Source: JALHUB01 sp963719465
Lineage (GTDB): Bacteria > Chloroflexota > Dehalococcoidia > DSTF01 > JALHUB01
Reading direction: 5' to 3'
Assembly (NCBI GenBank): GCA_963719465.1
Contig: OY970386.1
Location: 682,001-746,000 of the forward strand
Length of the DNA stretch: 64,000 nucleotides
Of this stretch, positions 7,167 through 16,458 are shown piece after piece (the stretch's first letter is position 1; every line of letters starts with the position of its first letter). The notes beneath the pieces were generated by a model, which ran no database searches, was not told the origin of the DNA, and saw only the letters and a list, made by a program, of their open reading frames with translations. A program made the position numbers and the translations under genes.

Positions 7167-9002
7167 ATGAGCCGAATCACCGCTGAGGCCAAGACCGTGC
7201 GGCAGTTGCTTGCCGGCCAAAAGTACGCCATCGAAGACTTCCAACGCGAGTACAAATGGCTCGAAAAGCAGGTTGGAGAGCTCATCGAAGACCTGAGCGA
7301 CGTCTTTCTCGACGGCTACGATTCCGCGGACCCACGCAGCGAAGTGGAGCGGTATTCCCACTACTTTCTGGGCTCCATCATCATCAGTCACAAGAACGGA
7401 CGCAGCTACGTCATCGATGGTCAGCAGCGTCTGACAACTCTCACGCTCATGCTGATGTACCTCAATCAGCTCCAGCGTCAGAGGGAGGGCGAACCCGTTC
7501 AACTCGATGAACTGATCTTCGCGCAGAAGTTCGGCAAGCGCTCCTTCAATTTGGACATCGCCGAACGCGTACCCGCCATGGAAGCGCTTTTCACAGGACA
7601 GCCGTTCGATGACGCTGGTGCCTCCGAATCGGTGCGCAATATCTTGGGGCGCTATCGCTACATCAATGACCACTTTCCTGGCGAATTGGCCGGCGATGCC
7701 CTGTATCACTTCATCGACTGGCTCATCGAGAACGTGCAGCTAGTTGAGATCACTGCAGAGTCGGACGAAGACGCATACACCATCTTCGAGACCATGAACG
7801 ATCGCGGCTTGTCGCTGAGTAACCCGGAGATGCTCAAGGGCTATCTGCTGTCGAAGATCATGGACGAGTGCACCAAAGCCAGCGCTGCAGCGACGTGGAG
7901 AAACCGCATACGCCCCCTTGTGGAGCTTGGAAAAGAAGAAGACGCCGACTTTTTCAAGGCGTGGCTCCGAAGCCAGTACGCCCAAACGATCCGTGAGCGG
8001 AAGAAGGGTGCCGAGAAGCGCGACTGGGATCTCTTGGGGACCGAGTTCCACCGCTGGGTGCGCGAGTACGAGGAGAAGATTGGCCTTCGGACGAGCGGCG
8101 ACTTCGCCAGGTTTATCGAGCTTGATCTGTCGTTCTATGCCCGGTGGTATTACGCTCTCCGGCTAGCTTCGGTCAATCTTACGCCGGGGCTTGAGCCTGT
8201 CTTCTATAATGCTCAACTGGGCTTTACGCTTCAATTCCCGCTACTACTCGCGCCCCTCAAGCCCGACGATCCCGACGACACAATCGCCACAAAGCTCCGA
8301 CTCGTCGCTACGTACGTGGATATTCTTCTGGCCTGGCGACTCTGGAACTTCCGCACTATCACTTACTCGACGATGCAATACGCCATGTTCGTGGTCATGC
8401 GCGAAATCCGCGGCAAGGAGCCCGGCGAACTCGCCGACATACTCCGATCACAGCTTGCCACAGAACCGCAGACGTTCGCCTCGAACGACCGATTGCGCGT
8501 CCATCAACAGAACCAGCGAGCGATCCACACGATGCTCGCGAGGATCACCGATCACGTCGAGCGGCAGTCCGGCCTTCCTAGCCATTATCTGGAATACATC
8601 GGCGGCAGCGGCCGGAATCGCTACGAAGTGGAGCATATCTGGGCGAACAAACCCGAACGCCACCGCGATGAGTTCCCGCACCCCGCCGACTTCGCCGAAT
8701 ATCGCAACCGTATTGGTGGGTTGCTCTTGCTCCCGCGCCAGTTCAACGAAGCATTTGGCGACCTGGAGTATACCAAGAAGCTCGATCACTACTACGGCCA
8801 GAACGTGCTGGCGCGCTCACTTCATCCCAACTGCTACACGAGAGAACCGGGCTTTTTGTCCTACAAACGCCGGAGCCAGCTACCATTCACTGCCCATGAG
8901 CAGTTCAAGACGGCCGATTTGGACGCACGGTACGAACTCTATCGCCGCATCGCAGAGGAGATCTGGAGCCCGGAACTGCTGCAACCTGACATCTATTCCT
9001 AG
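7167..9002 (+). CDS. DUF262/DUF1524 single-chain nuclease (GmrSD-type)
   Basis: 611 residues. The N-terminal DUF262 (GmrS, ParB-like) domain shows DFQREYKW, then HYFLGSIIISHKNG and VIDGQQRLTTL; DGQQR is its nucleotide-binding signature. The middle holds FETMNDRGLSLSNPEMLKGY. The C-terminal DUF1524 (GmrD) HNH-type domain shows YEVEHIWANK and YRNRIGGLLLLPRQFN, supplying the His and Asn of a beta-beta-alpha metal nuclease. GmrSD enzymes cut glucosylated or otherwise modified phage DNA; other homologues are phage-defence proteins of unknown target. No methylase or partner lies beside it, consistent with a modification-dependent (type IV) stand-alone enzyme. The tRNA remnant just upstream hints at acquisition. 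Confidence 0.85.
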   Translation: MSRITAEAKTVRQLLAGQKYAIEDFQREYKWLEKQVGELIEDLSDVFLDGYDSADPRSEVERYSHYFLGSIIISHKNGRSYVIDGQQRLTTLTLMLMYLNQLQRQREGEPVQLDELIFAQKFGKRSFNLDIAERVPAMEALFTGQPFDDAGASESVRNILGRYRYINDHFPGELAGDALYHFIDWLIENVQLVEITAESDEDAYTIFETMNDRGLSLSNPEMLKGYLLSKIMDECTKASAAATWRNRIRPLVELGKEEDADFFKAWLRSQYAQTIRERKKGAEKRDWDLLGTEFHRWVREYEEKIGLRTSGDFARFIELDLSFYARWYYALRLASVNLTPGLEPVFYNAQLGFTLQFPLLLAPLKPDDPDDTIATKLRLVATYVDILLAWRLWNFRTITYSTMQYAMFVVMREIRGKEPGELADILRSQLATEPQTFASNDRLRVHQQNQRAIHTMLARITDHVERQSGLPSHYLEYIGGSGRNRYEVEHIWANKPERHRDEFPHPADFAEYRNRIGGLLLLPRQFNEAFGDLEYTKKLDHYYGQNVLARSLHPNCYTREPGFLSYKRRSQLPFTAHEQFKTADLDARYELYRRIAEEIWSPELLQPDIYS

Positions 9003-9393
9003 GCGCGCCCCTGCTTATGCTTCCGCTCCAACCGACCTCGCTCGACACGAGTCTTCCTAAGTCGCCCCCACTATACGCTGTAGCCTCAGCTTCTGCCTCC
9101 CCACCAAGACGCCGCAAGTTATCTCGTCTATCAAGCCCAGCCCGCATTTTCCTCTAACGGTCGGTGGCAGTCCTTGCCCTGGCCACCGACCCGGCACCAA
9201 GTATGGCTCCCACCACCCGCGCATCAAGGGTCTTCCATGGCTTCGCCACGCACTCTACACGCGCTCGACAAGCCAGGCGCGGAACGAGGACTCTCCTCCG
9301 TCGCAGGAAACCGCACTCACCTTCTCGCGTAGCTGGCGATATCCGATACTCATAACGTATCCTTATCTGTACGAAATCGAGGGTGCGCGAGCC
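9003..9393. other. Intergenic region with one strong hairpin
   Basis: No gene is recognisable. A perfect 10-bp inverted repeat, GGTCGGTGGC at 9159-9168 and GCCACCGACC at 9182-9191 with a 13-nt loop, is the only clear structure. It lacks a T-run, so it is at best a factor-dependent terminator or processing site after the nuclease gene. Confidence 0.5.
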
Positions 9394-11031
9394 GTGAAGT
9401 CGAACCTGGAAATCGAACAGAGCGTCGAAAAGCTGCCGATCGCTGAGGTCGCGCGCCGCCTGGGGCTCGACGGCGACGCCATCAACCCGCACGGCCGCTA
9501 CATCGCCAAGCTCCCTCTCTCGATCCTTCAAGAGCAGCGCGACAAGCCCGACGGCAGGCTCATCCTCGTTACGGCAATCACGCCCACCCGCACCGGCGAG
9601 GGAAAGACCACCGTCGCCATCAGCCTCGCCGACGCCATCGGCCGGTTGGGCAAGAAAGCGGCCGTCTGCATCCGCGAGCCGTCGCTCGGGCCCTACTTCG
9701 GCATGAAGGGCGGCGCAACCGGCGGCGGCTACGCCCAGGTGGTGCCGGCGGAGGACATCAACCTCCACTTCACCGGCGACATGTACGGCGTGTCGAAGGC
9801 GAACAACCTGCTCGCCTCGATGATCGACAACCACCTCTACTTCGGCAATTCGCTCCAGATCGACTCCCGCCGCGTCACCTGGAAGCGCGTCATCGACCTG
9901 AACGATCGCGCCCTCCGCGACATCATCGTCGGCCTCGGCGGTACGGCGAACGGCTTCCCGCGTCGCGACGGATTCGACATCACACCGGCGTCCGAGGTGA
10001 TGACCATCCTCAGCCTTTCACAGGACACCGCCGACCTGCACGAGCGGATCAAGCGGATAATCATCGGCTACACCTTCAGCGGCGAGCCTGTGACCTGCGA
10101 GCAGCTCAGCGCCGATTCCGCCATGGTGATCCTCCTGCGCGACACCGTTCAGCCCAACCTGGTGCAGACGCTGGAGCGCACCCCGGCCTTCATCCATGGC
10201 GGCGCCTTCGCCAACATCGCTCACGGCTGCAACACCCTCTTCGCGACGCGCATGGCGCTCAAGCTTTGCGACTACGCCGTCGCTGAAGCCGGCTTCGGCT
10301 CAGACCTCGGCGCCGAGAAGTTCTTCGACATCAAGTGCCGTATGGGCGGCCTTCAACCGAACGCCGCCGTCGTCGTCGCGACTGTCCGCGCGCTCAGGCA
10401 CCACGGCGACGGCTCGCTGGAGGCCGGATTCCCCAACCTGGCGAAGCACGTCGAGAACGTGCGGGCGTTCAACGTCGTCCCCGTCGTCGCCATCAATCGC
10501 TTCGCCGACGACACCGACGCGGAGCTGGACGAAGTGCGGCGCCGCTGCGAGGCGCTTGGCGTTGCCGCCGCTATCTGCGATGGGTACGGCCGGGGCAGCG
10601 CCGGCACCGTGGAGCTCGCCGAAGCGGTCATGAAGATCGCGGGCTCGGCCTCCTCTCCGCTCCGCTTCCTCTATCCCCTCGACCTGCCGCTGCGGGAGAA
10701 GATGGGGGTCATTGCGACCCGCATGTACGGCGCCTCCGGCGTGGAGTACGAGCGGCGGGCGCTCTCAAGCATCGAGCAGATCGAAAAGCTGGGCGGCGGC
10801 AATCTGCCTGTCTGCGTCGCCAAAACGCCCGCCTCGCTGTCGGACAACGCCGAGCTGCGCGGCGTCCCCCGCAACTTCAAGGTGCGCGTCAACGAAGCCC
10901 GCCTCTCCACCGGCGCCGGGCTCGTCGTCATGCTCTGTGGTAACATTGTGACGATGCCCGGCCTGCCGCGCGTGTCGGCCGCAGAGCTAATGCAGGTCGA
11001 CTCCTCCGGCCAGACAATCCGCCTGATCTAG
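9394..11031 (+). CDS. fhs: Formate--tetrahydrofolate ligase
   Basis: 545 residues, near the usual ~555. It makes 10-formyl-THF from formate, THF and ATP, the entry of formate into the folate C1 pool (methyl branch of the Wood-Ljungdahl pathway, or supply of purines and serine). The P-loop region is TPTRTGEGKTTVAISLADA, followed by REPSLGPYFGMKGGATGGGY and EDINLHFTGD, all highly conserved in the family. The start is a GTG at 9394 behind GAGGGTG. The MetF gene follows on the same strand 59 bp on, so formate can be carried on toward methyl-THF. No folD is seen in the window. Confidence 0.97.
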   Translation: MKSNLEIEQSVEKLPIAEVARRLGLDGDAINPHGRYIAKLPLSILQEQRDKPDGRLILVTAITPTRTGEGKTTVAISLADAIGRLGKKAAVCIREPSLGPYFGMKGGATGGGYAQVVPAEDINLHFTGDMYGVSKANNLLASMIDNHLYFGNSLQIDSRRVTWKRVIDLNDRALRDIIVGLGGTANGFPRRDGFDITPASEVMTILSLSQDTADLHERIKRIIIGYTFSGEPVTCEQLSADSAMVILLRDTVQPNLVQTLERTPAFIHGGAFANIAHGCNTLFATRMALKLCDYAVAEAGFGSDLGAEKFFDIKCRMGGLQPNAAVVVATVRALRHHGDGSLEAGFPNLAKHVENVRAFNVVPVVAINRFADDTDAELDEVRRRCEALGVAAAICDGYGRGSAGTVELAEAVMKIAGSASSPLRFLYPLDLPLREKMGVIATRMYGASGVEYERRALSSIEQIEKLGGGNLPVCVAKTPASLSDNAELRGVPRNFKVRVNEARLSTGAGLVVMLCGNIVTMPGLPRVSAAELMQVDSSGQTIRLI

Positions 11032-11090
11032 TCGCACATCGACAACGGCTGGAAAGCGCGAAAGCCCGCGCATCAGAAGGGGATTGCGCC

Positions 11091-12731
11091 GTGACCGAAG
11101 AATCGCCCACAAACGCTCCTGACGCGCCCGCTGTCTCCAACGCACCTTCTGCCGGCCGCTTTCGCAGCGCTCTGGAAGGCGGCGAGTTCGTCGTGACGTT
11201 CGAGGTCGTGCCGGCGGCCGGTCCGAGCGGTCGCGGCATCGATTCGCTCCTCAAAGACGCGGAAGAGCTGGCGGCGGACGGCCGCTTCCACGCGATGAGC
11301 CTCTGCGACAATCCCGGCGGCGGCCACGCCATCATGCCCGATGAGCTGGCCCGAGAGATCCAGGCTCTCGGGCTCGACTGCATCGTTCACTTCACCTGCA
11401 AGGACCTGACGCGCAATGGCTCCGTGTCGCGCGCCTACGCTCTGGAGCGAACGGGGCTGCGCAACATACTCGCCCTCACCGGCGACTTCCCGAAAGAGGG
11501 CTACTGGGGTGCCTCCAAGCCGTCCTTCGACCTCGACGCCGTCACGCTCATCAAGCTGCTCGGCGACATGAACGCCGGCCTCGTCGACATCGACCGCAAG
11601 GGCACGCCGGCCCCCGCCTGCGACTTCTTCGTCGGCTGCTGCGTTTCGCCCTTCAAGCAGACCGAAGCCGAGCAGATGACGCAGTACTTCAAGCTCCACC
11701 GAAAGCTCGCCGCCGGTGCCCGCTTCGTGATCAGCCAGCTTGGTTACGACATGCGCAAGGTGCAGGAGCTGAAGCAGTACCTCGATCTGCAGGGAATCGA
11801 CGTTCCCGTCATCGGCAACGTGTACGTCCTCACCGCAGGCGTCGCTCGCACCATGAACGCGAATGGCGTGCCGGGCGCCGTCGTACCGGACTCCCTCCTG
11901 CGCCACGTCGAGTCGTTCCCCAAGGGCAAGGAGGGCCACCCGCGCTTCCTGGAGCACGCCGCGAAGATGTTTGCCATCGTGCGCGGGCTCGGCTACCGGG
12001 GCGTTCACCTGGGCGGTTTTGGCCTGAAGGTCGAAGAAGCGAAGGAGATCATCGACCGCGCCGACGAGTTTCAGCCCGACTGGCGCGAGCACATGCAGTC
12101 GATGATCTACCCCATCGAGCCGGCGGAGCGCCAGTTTTACTACTTCGAGACGGACGCCGCCACCGGCCTCAACGCGTCGCCGCCCGTCGACCGCAAGAGC
12201 CGGCCGAGTCCCGAGAAAGGCCCTCGCCTCCACTTCCGCGCCATGAACGTCCTCCACGGCGCCCTTTTCGAGCCCGACACAAAAGCGTTCCGCACAATGC
12301 AGCGCGCCGCTCGCGTCGCCGACGGCAATCGCCTGCTCCGAGGCGCCGTCCAATGGGTCGAAAGGCTCTCGAAGGAGACCAGCGTCGGCTGCCGCGAGTG
12401 TGGCGATTGCGCGCTTCCCCATCTCGCCTATCTTTGCCCTGAGAGCGCCTGCCCGAAGGGCCTGCGCAACGGACCCTGCGGCGGCTCCTTCCGCGGCAAG
12501 TGCGAAGTCTACCCGGACCGCGACTGCTTCTACGTCCGCGTCTTCAACTGCCTGAAGGCGGCGGGCCGCGAGGAAGAGTTGCGCGATATGCCGGTAGTCA
12601 CCCGCAACTGGGAGCTGCAGCGGCAGTCGTCGTGGCTCACGTACTTCCTGGGCCGAGACCACATGCACGTCGATGTCCCCCACGCCCGGAAAGACCAGAG
12701 CGACTCCCCGACTACGGCTGGCTCCAGCTAG
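11091..12731 (+). CDS. metF: Methylenetetrahydrofolate reductase with MTHFR C-terminal (MetV-type) domain
   Basis: 546 residues, far longer than plain MetF (~290). Residues about 25-330 are a TIM-barrel FAD reductase (FVVTFEVVPAAGPSGRGIDS, CIVHFTCKDLTRNG, NILALTGDFPKEGYWGA, FFVGCCVSPF). Residues about 430-510 are a Cys-rich module (VGCRECGDCALPHLAYLCPE, then CPKGLRNGPCGG and CEVYPDRDC) matching the MTHFR C-terminal/MetV family, which in acetogens binds a metal or cluster and works with MetF. Both are on one chain here. A GTG start at 11091 follows GAAGGGG. Downstream of fhs; it reduces methylene-THF to methyl-THF, and the electron donor is unknown. Confidence 0.9.
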   Translation: MTEESPTNAPDAPAVSNAPSAGRFRSALEGGEFVVTFEVVPAAGPSGRGIDSLLKDAEELAADGRFHAMSLCDNPGGGHAIMPDELAREIQALGLDCIVHFTCKDLTRNGSVSRAYALERTGLRNILALTGDFPKEGYWGASKPSFDLDAVTLIKLLGDMNAGLVDIDRKGTPAPACDFFVGCCVSPFKQTEAEQMTQYFKLHRKLAAGARFVISQLGYDMRKVQELKQYLDLQGIDVPVIGNVYVLTAGVARTMNANGVPGAVVPDSLLRHVESFPKGKEGHPRFLEHAAKMFAIVRGLGYRGVHLGGFGLKVEEAKEIIDRADEFQPDWREHMQSMIYPIEPAERQFYYFETDAATGLNASPPVDRKSRPSPEKGPRLHFRAMNVLHGALFEPDTKAFRTMQRAARVADGNRLLRGAVQWVERLSKETSVGCRECGDCALPHLAYLCPESACPKGLRNGPCGGSFRGKCEVYPDRDCFYVRVFNCLKAAGREEELRDMPVVTRNWELQRQSSWLTYFLGRDHMHVDVPHARKDQSDSPTTAGSS

Positions 12732-12842
12732 AGCCATCTGGCGCATCGGGGCGTCATCATCACGCCTCCCACTGCCGTCACGCCGGCGACGGGGGGGGCG
12801 ACGTAACCACGGGCTTCGTCGGCTGTAGCGGCGTGAGTTCGG

Positions 12843-12863
12843 GCGCGAGGCTTCGCCTCGCGC
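12843..12863. repeat. Perfect 9-bp hairpin after metF
   Basis: GCGCGAGGC-TTC-GCCTCGCGC, a 9-bp stem with a triloop in the 247-bp gap before the dehydratase gene. There is no T-tract. It may end or protect the fhs-metF transcript. A weak -10-like TAGAAT lies at about 12950 before the next gene. Confidence 0.5.
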
Positions 12864-12978
12864 ACCCCGCCCAACCGCGCAACAACAGTCGGCACTCCAG
12901 TCCTCCTCCAACCGTCCGCCAGAACTGGCTTTCTGGCCGGGACGGGAATAGAATAGATGCATTCACAAGGAGGAACAG

Positions 12979-14520
12979 ATGAGGACCAAAGAAGAATACA
13001 TCCAGGGGCTCAGCCGCATGCGCCGCAACATCTACTATGACGGCGAGCTCATCGACCGCACCGACGAGCGGCAGATGGAGTGCCTCAACACCATCGGCAC
13101 CACATACGACGAGGCTGCCCGGCCGGAGAACCAGGAGCTTTGCACCGCCATCTCCCACCTGACGGGAGAGCGGATCAATCGCTTCACCCACATCCACCAG
13201 AACACAGACGACCTCCACAAGAAGCAGGACATGACCCGCATGCTCTGTCAGAAGGTCGGCGGCTGCATTCAGCGCTGCATGGGCATCGACGCCACGAACG
13301 CTATTTACAACGTCTCCTACGAGGCCGACAGGGCGAACAACGGCTCGACCAACTACCACGAGAACTTCAAGAAGTGGCTCGTCCGCTTCCAGAGCGAGGA
13401 CCTGGTTGGCTGCGCCGCCCAGACCGACGTCAAGGGCGACCGCATGCTCCGCCCCGCCGAACAGCCTGACCCCGATATGTACGTCCACATCAAGGAGCGC
13501 CTGCCGGACGGCATCGTCGTCAGCGGCTGCAAGGTCCACATCTCAGAGGCTTCGGTCGCCGACGAGGTTCTCGTCGTTCCAACGAGGGCGCTGCGCCAAG
13601 AGGACAAGGACTACGCCGTCGCCTTCGCCGTCCCTGGCGACTGGGACGGCCTCAAGCAGGTCATTACCATCCACAACCTCAGGCCGAGGGAATACTACAA
13701 GCGCGGCTTCATGCCCGGCGCCACCGACTCGTACATGATATTCGACAACTGCTTCGTGCCATGGGAACGAGTCTTCCTGGCCGGCGAATGGCAGCATGGA
13801 GGCGCCCTGGCCCTCCTTTTCTCGCTCTTCCACCGCCACTCGTACTCGGGCTGCAAGCCGGCCATAGGCGACGTGATTATCGGCTCAGCGGCGCTCGCCG
13901 CCGAGGTCAACAACATCCAAAAGGCGTCGCACGTCCGCGAGAAGCTGGCGGAGATCATTATGACGACCGAGCTTGGCTATGCGGCCGGCTACACCGCCTC
14001 GGATCTCGGCAAGCCGGAAGTCTACATGCCCGGCGTCGGTTTCGTGCCTTACGGGCCGGGCTCCTACATCCCCAACTCAATCTACTGCAACGTCGGCCGC
14101 TGCCTCACCGGCGAGGCGGTCTATCGAGAGGCTGAGATCCTCTGCGACGTCTCAGGTGGCGTGACCGCGACTTTCCCGCACGAGAGGGACTTCGCAAACC
14201 AAGAGGTTGGAGGTCTGCTTCGCAAGTACACCAAGCGTAGCCCGAAGGTCAATGTCGAGGACCAGGCCCAGTTCTGGCGCTTCCTCGGCGATGGGCTTTG
14301 CTCCGCAACAGGCGGCATCCACAACGTCGGCGGCTATCACGGTGGCGGCTCGCCGATAATGGAGCAGATCGCCATCACCACCCAGTTCGACATCGAGGCG
14401 CGAAAGAAGCTCGTGCGCTACATCGCCGGCATGAGCGGCGGCGACCGCGACGCGCTGGTCAACGCCACGACCCGCTTCCGCCCGAAGGAGGCCCCGAAAG
14501 AAGAAGCGGCCGTCAAATAG
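12979..14520 (+). CDS. 4-hydroxybutyryl-CoA dehydratase / 4-hydroxyphenylacetate 3-hydroxylase family
   Basis: 513 residues. The family unites FAD monooxygenases (HpaB) and the oxygen-sensitive FAD/[4Fe-4S] 4-hydroxybutyryl-CoA dehydratase. The four cluster ligands of the Clostridium aminobutyricum dehydratase have counterparts here: C96 and C100 in GGCIQRCMG (C-x3-C) and H285 and C292 in FHRHSYSGC (H-x6-C). HpaB-type hydroxylases lack these, so a radical dehydratase or isomerase is favoured. Possible roles are 4-aminobutyrate/succinate fermentation or a 4-hydroxybutyrate branch of carbon fixation. AAGGAGG precedes the ATG. No CoA transferase or 4-hydroxybutyrate dehydrogenase is adjacent, so the substrate remains open. 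Confidence 0.85.
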   Translation: MRTKEEYIQGLSRMRRNIYYDGELIDRTDERQMECLNTIGTTYDEAARPENQELCTAISHLTGERINRFTHIHQNTDDLHKKQDMTRMLCQKVGGCIQRCMGIDATNAIYNVSYEADRANNGSTNYHENFKKWLVRFQSEDLVGCAAQTDVKGDRMLRPAEQPDPDMYVHIKERLPDGIVVSGCKVHISEASVADEVLVVPTRALRQEDKDYAVAFAVPGDWDGLKQVITIHNLRPREYYKRGFMPGATDSYMIFDNCFVPWERVFLAGEWQHGGALALLFSLFHRHSYSGCKPAIGDVIIGSAALAAEVNNIQKASHVREKLAEIIMTTELGYAAGYTASDLGKPEVYMPGVGFVPYGPGSYIPNSIYCNVGRCLTGEAVYREAEILCDVSGGVTATFPHERDFANQEVGGLLRKYTKRSPKVNVEDQAQFWRFLGDGLCSATGGIHNVGGYHGGGSPIMEQIAITTQFDIEARKKLVRYIAGMSGGDRDALVNATTRFRPKEAPKEEAAVK

Positions 14521-14548
14521 AGTCTACGGCTACCTCTACCGCTAAACA

Positions 14549-14602
14549 GCAAAGCGTAGGGAAAGCGCAGGCTTACCGAAGGCAAAGCGTCAAGCTTGCG
14601 CT
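14549..14602 (+). promoter_or_regulatory. Candidate structured leader, copy 1
   Basis: CGTAGGGAAAGCG (14555-14567) is followed by a stem in which AGCGCA-GGCTT pairs with AAGC-TTGCGCT; the loop begins ACCGA and the 3' side carries CGTCA. The same order of elements occurs at 16459-16512, before the next locus, with different stem bases. About 65-100 nt separate it from the start of the TolB-like gene. It matches no riboswitch class that I recognise. Confidence 0.35.
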
Positions 14603-14667
14603 GTCGCTGCGATGCATACTGTCCTCACACGGCCAGGGACGGGCGGGTTCATTTGGAGGGCAGAATC

Positions 14668-16398
14668 ATGCGGACCAGGACTTTGCGGCGGGAAGGCGTC
14701 GCACTCGCCCTCATCGCGTTCCTCGCTTCGGCATCTGTATTCAGTTGCGGCGGTGGCGCGGGGAGCGCTTCATCCTCGACGCCCCTGCCCGCTCCTTCCA
14801 TAACCGCGACCTCTCAGCCGCCGCTGTCCCCGGCCGAAGAGCTTGCCACCGTTCCCTCCGGCTCCGTCCTGTTCCTCGCGGCCGGCTACTCAGACAATCT
14901 CTACCTTGTTGATGCCAATGGCGGTCAACCGCGGCAGTTGCTCGACTCGGCCGAGTCCGACAGCGCCGGTGGATTCTCTCCAGATGGCAAGTTTATTGCT
15001 TACACAAGCCAGCTCCGTGATGACGGCCAGCCCGAAGGGGTCTACGCCATGTCCTCCGACGGCTCGAACCCACGGCCCGTCGCCACTGAAGGCTCCGGTG
15101 ATTGGTTCATCTCCTGGAGCTCGCAGGGGAAGATCCTTTATACCGACGGCGGACTTGCCGCCGGGGATTATCTTGTGGTCAACTCGGACGGCTCCGATCG
15201 CGTTCGCATCTCCCAAAACAACTATTGCACCGAGGGTGCCGATTGGTCGCCGGACGGTAACAGTCTCGTCCTCTGCCAGTGCAACTCGGCCTCCCAGGGC
15301 TCCCTGGCCTGCACCCTTTCGATCATCGATCAGCAAGGAAACTCAATCGGCACATTGCTTCGGGACAACACAGTCATTCCCCATTCGCCTCGCTGGTCCC
15401 CTGATGGAAGCCGCATCCTCTACACTCAGCAGAAGCAGACGGGTGGCCTCGACAGCATCATTGTGATGAATGCCGACGGCACGAACGCCCGCAGTATTTA
15501 TGAGCCACCTGCCAACGCCACCTGGACGGAGGCAAAATGGTCGCCCGACGGCAATCAGATAGCCGTCATGACGGCCACGCAGATCACGGTCGTCTCATTG
15601 CCCGACGGTAGCAGCCGGATCCTTGCCACGGCGAAGGATGTTAGCTCCTTCGCCTGGTCGCCGGATAGCAAGAAGATCGCTTACGTTGCGGGCGATGGCG
15701 CGACATTTCAGCTGTACGTCGCAGGGAGCGACGGCGGTGAGCCAAAGCTCCTCGCTGCCCGGGCTGGCTCAAATGTATCCTGGTCCCCCGATGGGAAGCA
15801 GATCCTGTTTGCATCAAATATCGCACGTCAGGAGGGAGTGTGGTGGGCGTCACAGGACGGGTCGGCCCGTGGCAGGCTGGCGGCGCTCTCGGCTGAGTTC
15901 GTCCCGCCCACCGAGCCTACCGTTGAAGGGATGATCGGCGGCTGCAAGAAAGGCCCGGACGAGTTCTCCTGCCTGTCACCTGACGGCAAGAGCGAGGCGG
16001 TCGCGTTGACGAATAGCAACGTCCTCCGGATAAAGGACCTCGCGGGCGGCGCCACCCGGGATATCACGACTGCCGAAGTCAGCTTCTGGAACCCTTCGCC
16101 TGTCTGGTCAAATGACGGGACGAAGATTGCTCTCTCTGCCCCCGGCCCCCCGAGCCCTCTGTACGTCGTCGACGTTGCGACGGGCGCCGCAAGGCCCATC
16201 GCCTCGGGCGTCGGATCAGGCGGCCTGGATTCGACGATCGCCTGGTCGCCGGACGATTCCTACATCTACTACGTCAAGGGCACGGTCTGCAGGGAGGGCT
16301 GCGCACCCGGCTTCCTCTACCGGGTCCATTCGGACGGCACCGGTGAGGAGCGCGTGGTCGACATGCGGATCGGCCTCGTCTACGGCTTCAAGCCATAG
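14668..16398 (+). CDS. TolB-type beta-propeller lipoprotein
   Basis: 576 residues from an ATG behind GGAGGG; an upstream in-frame start lacks a ribosome site. The signal ends with SASVFSC, a lipobox. A Ser/Pro/Thr linker (residues ~25-60) precedes repeated blades of the form F/WSPDGK-x-I-x-Y (GGFSPDGKFIAY, ADWSPDGNSLVL, PRWSPDGSRILYT, FAWSPDSKKIAY), the WD40-like PD40 repeats of TolB and of peptidase propellers. It probably sits on the outer face of the membrane and binds a protein or peptide. No catalytic domain follows the propeller. Confidence 0.85.
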   Translation: MRTRTLRREGVALALIAFLASASVFSCGGGAGSASSSTPLPAPSITATSQPPLSPAEELATVPSGSVLFLAAGYSDNLYLVDANGGQPRQLLDSAESDSAGGFSPDGKFIAYTSQLRDDGQPEGVYAMSSDGSNPRPVATEGSGDWFISWSSQGKILYTDGGLAAGDYLVVNSDGSDRVRISQNNYCTEGADWSPDGNSLVLCQCNSASQGSLACTLSIIDQQGNSIGTLLRDNTVIPHSPRWSPDGSRILYTQQKQTGGLDSIIVMNADGTNARSIYEPPANATWTEAKWSPDGNQIAVMTATQITVVSLPDGSSRILATAKDVSSFAWSPDSKKIAYVAGDGATFQLYVAGSDGGEPKLLAARAGSNVSWSPDGKQILFASNIARQEGVWWASQDGSARGRLAALSAEFVPPTEPTVEGMIGGCKKGPDEFSCLSPDGKSEAVALTNSNVLRIKDLAGGATRDITTAEVSFWNPSPVWSNDGTKIALSAPGPPSPLYVVDVATGAARPIASGVGSGGLDSTIAWSPDDSYIYYVKGTVCREGCAPGFLYRVHSDGTGEERVVDMRIGLVYGFKP

Positions 16399-16458
16399 AA
16401 GCGGCCGCCGGTCGCATTGCCGATAGACGCGGCACCCTTCTCCCATCAGGAAATCCCA

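Noticed and set aside
11073..12962. 629-residue minus-strand open frame opposite metF
   Set aside because: It is the antisense shadow of a well-supported gene in high-GC DNA; composition is Arg/Val/Ala-rich with no domain.
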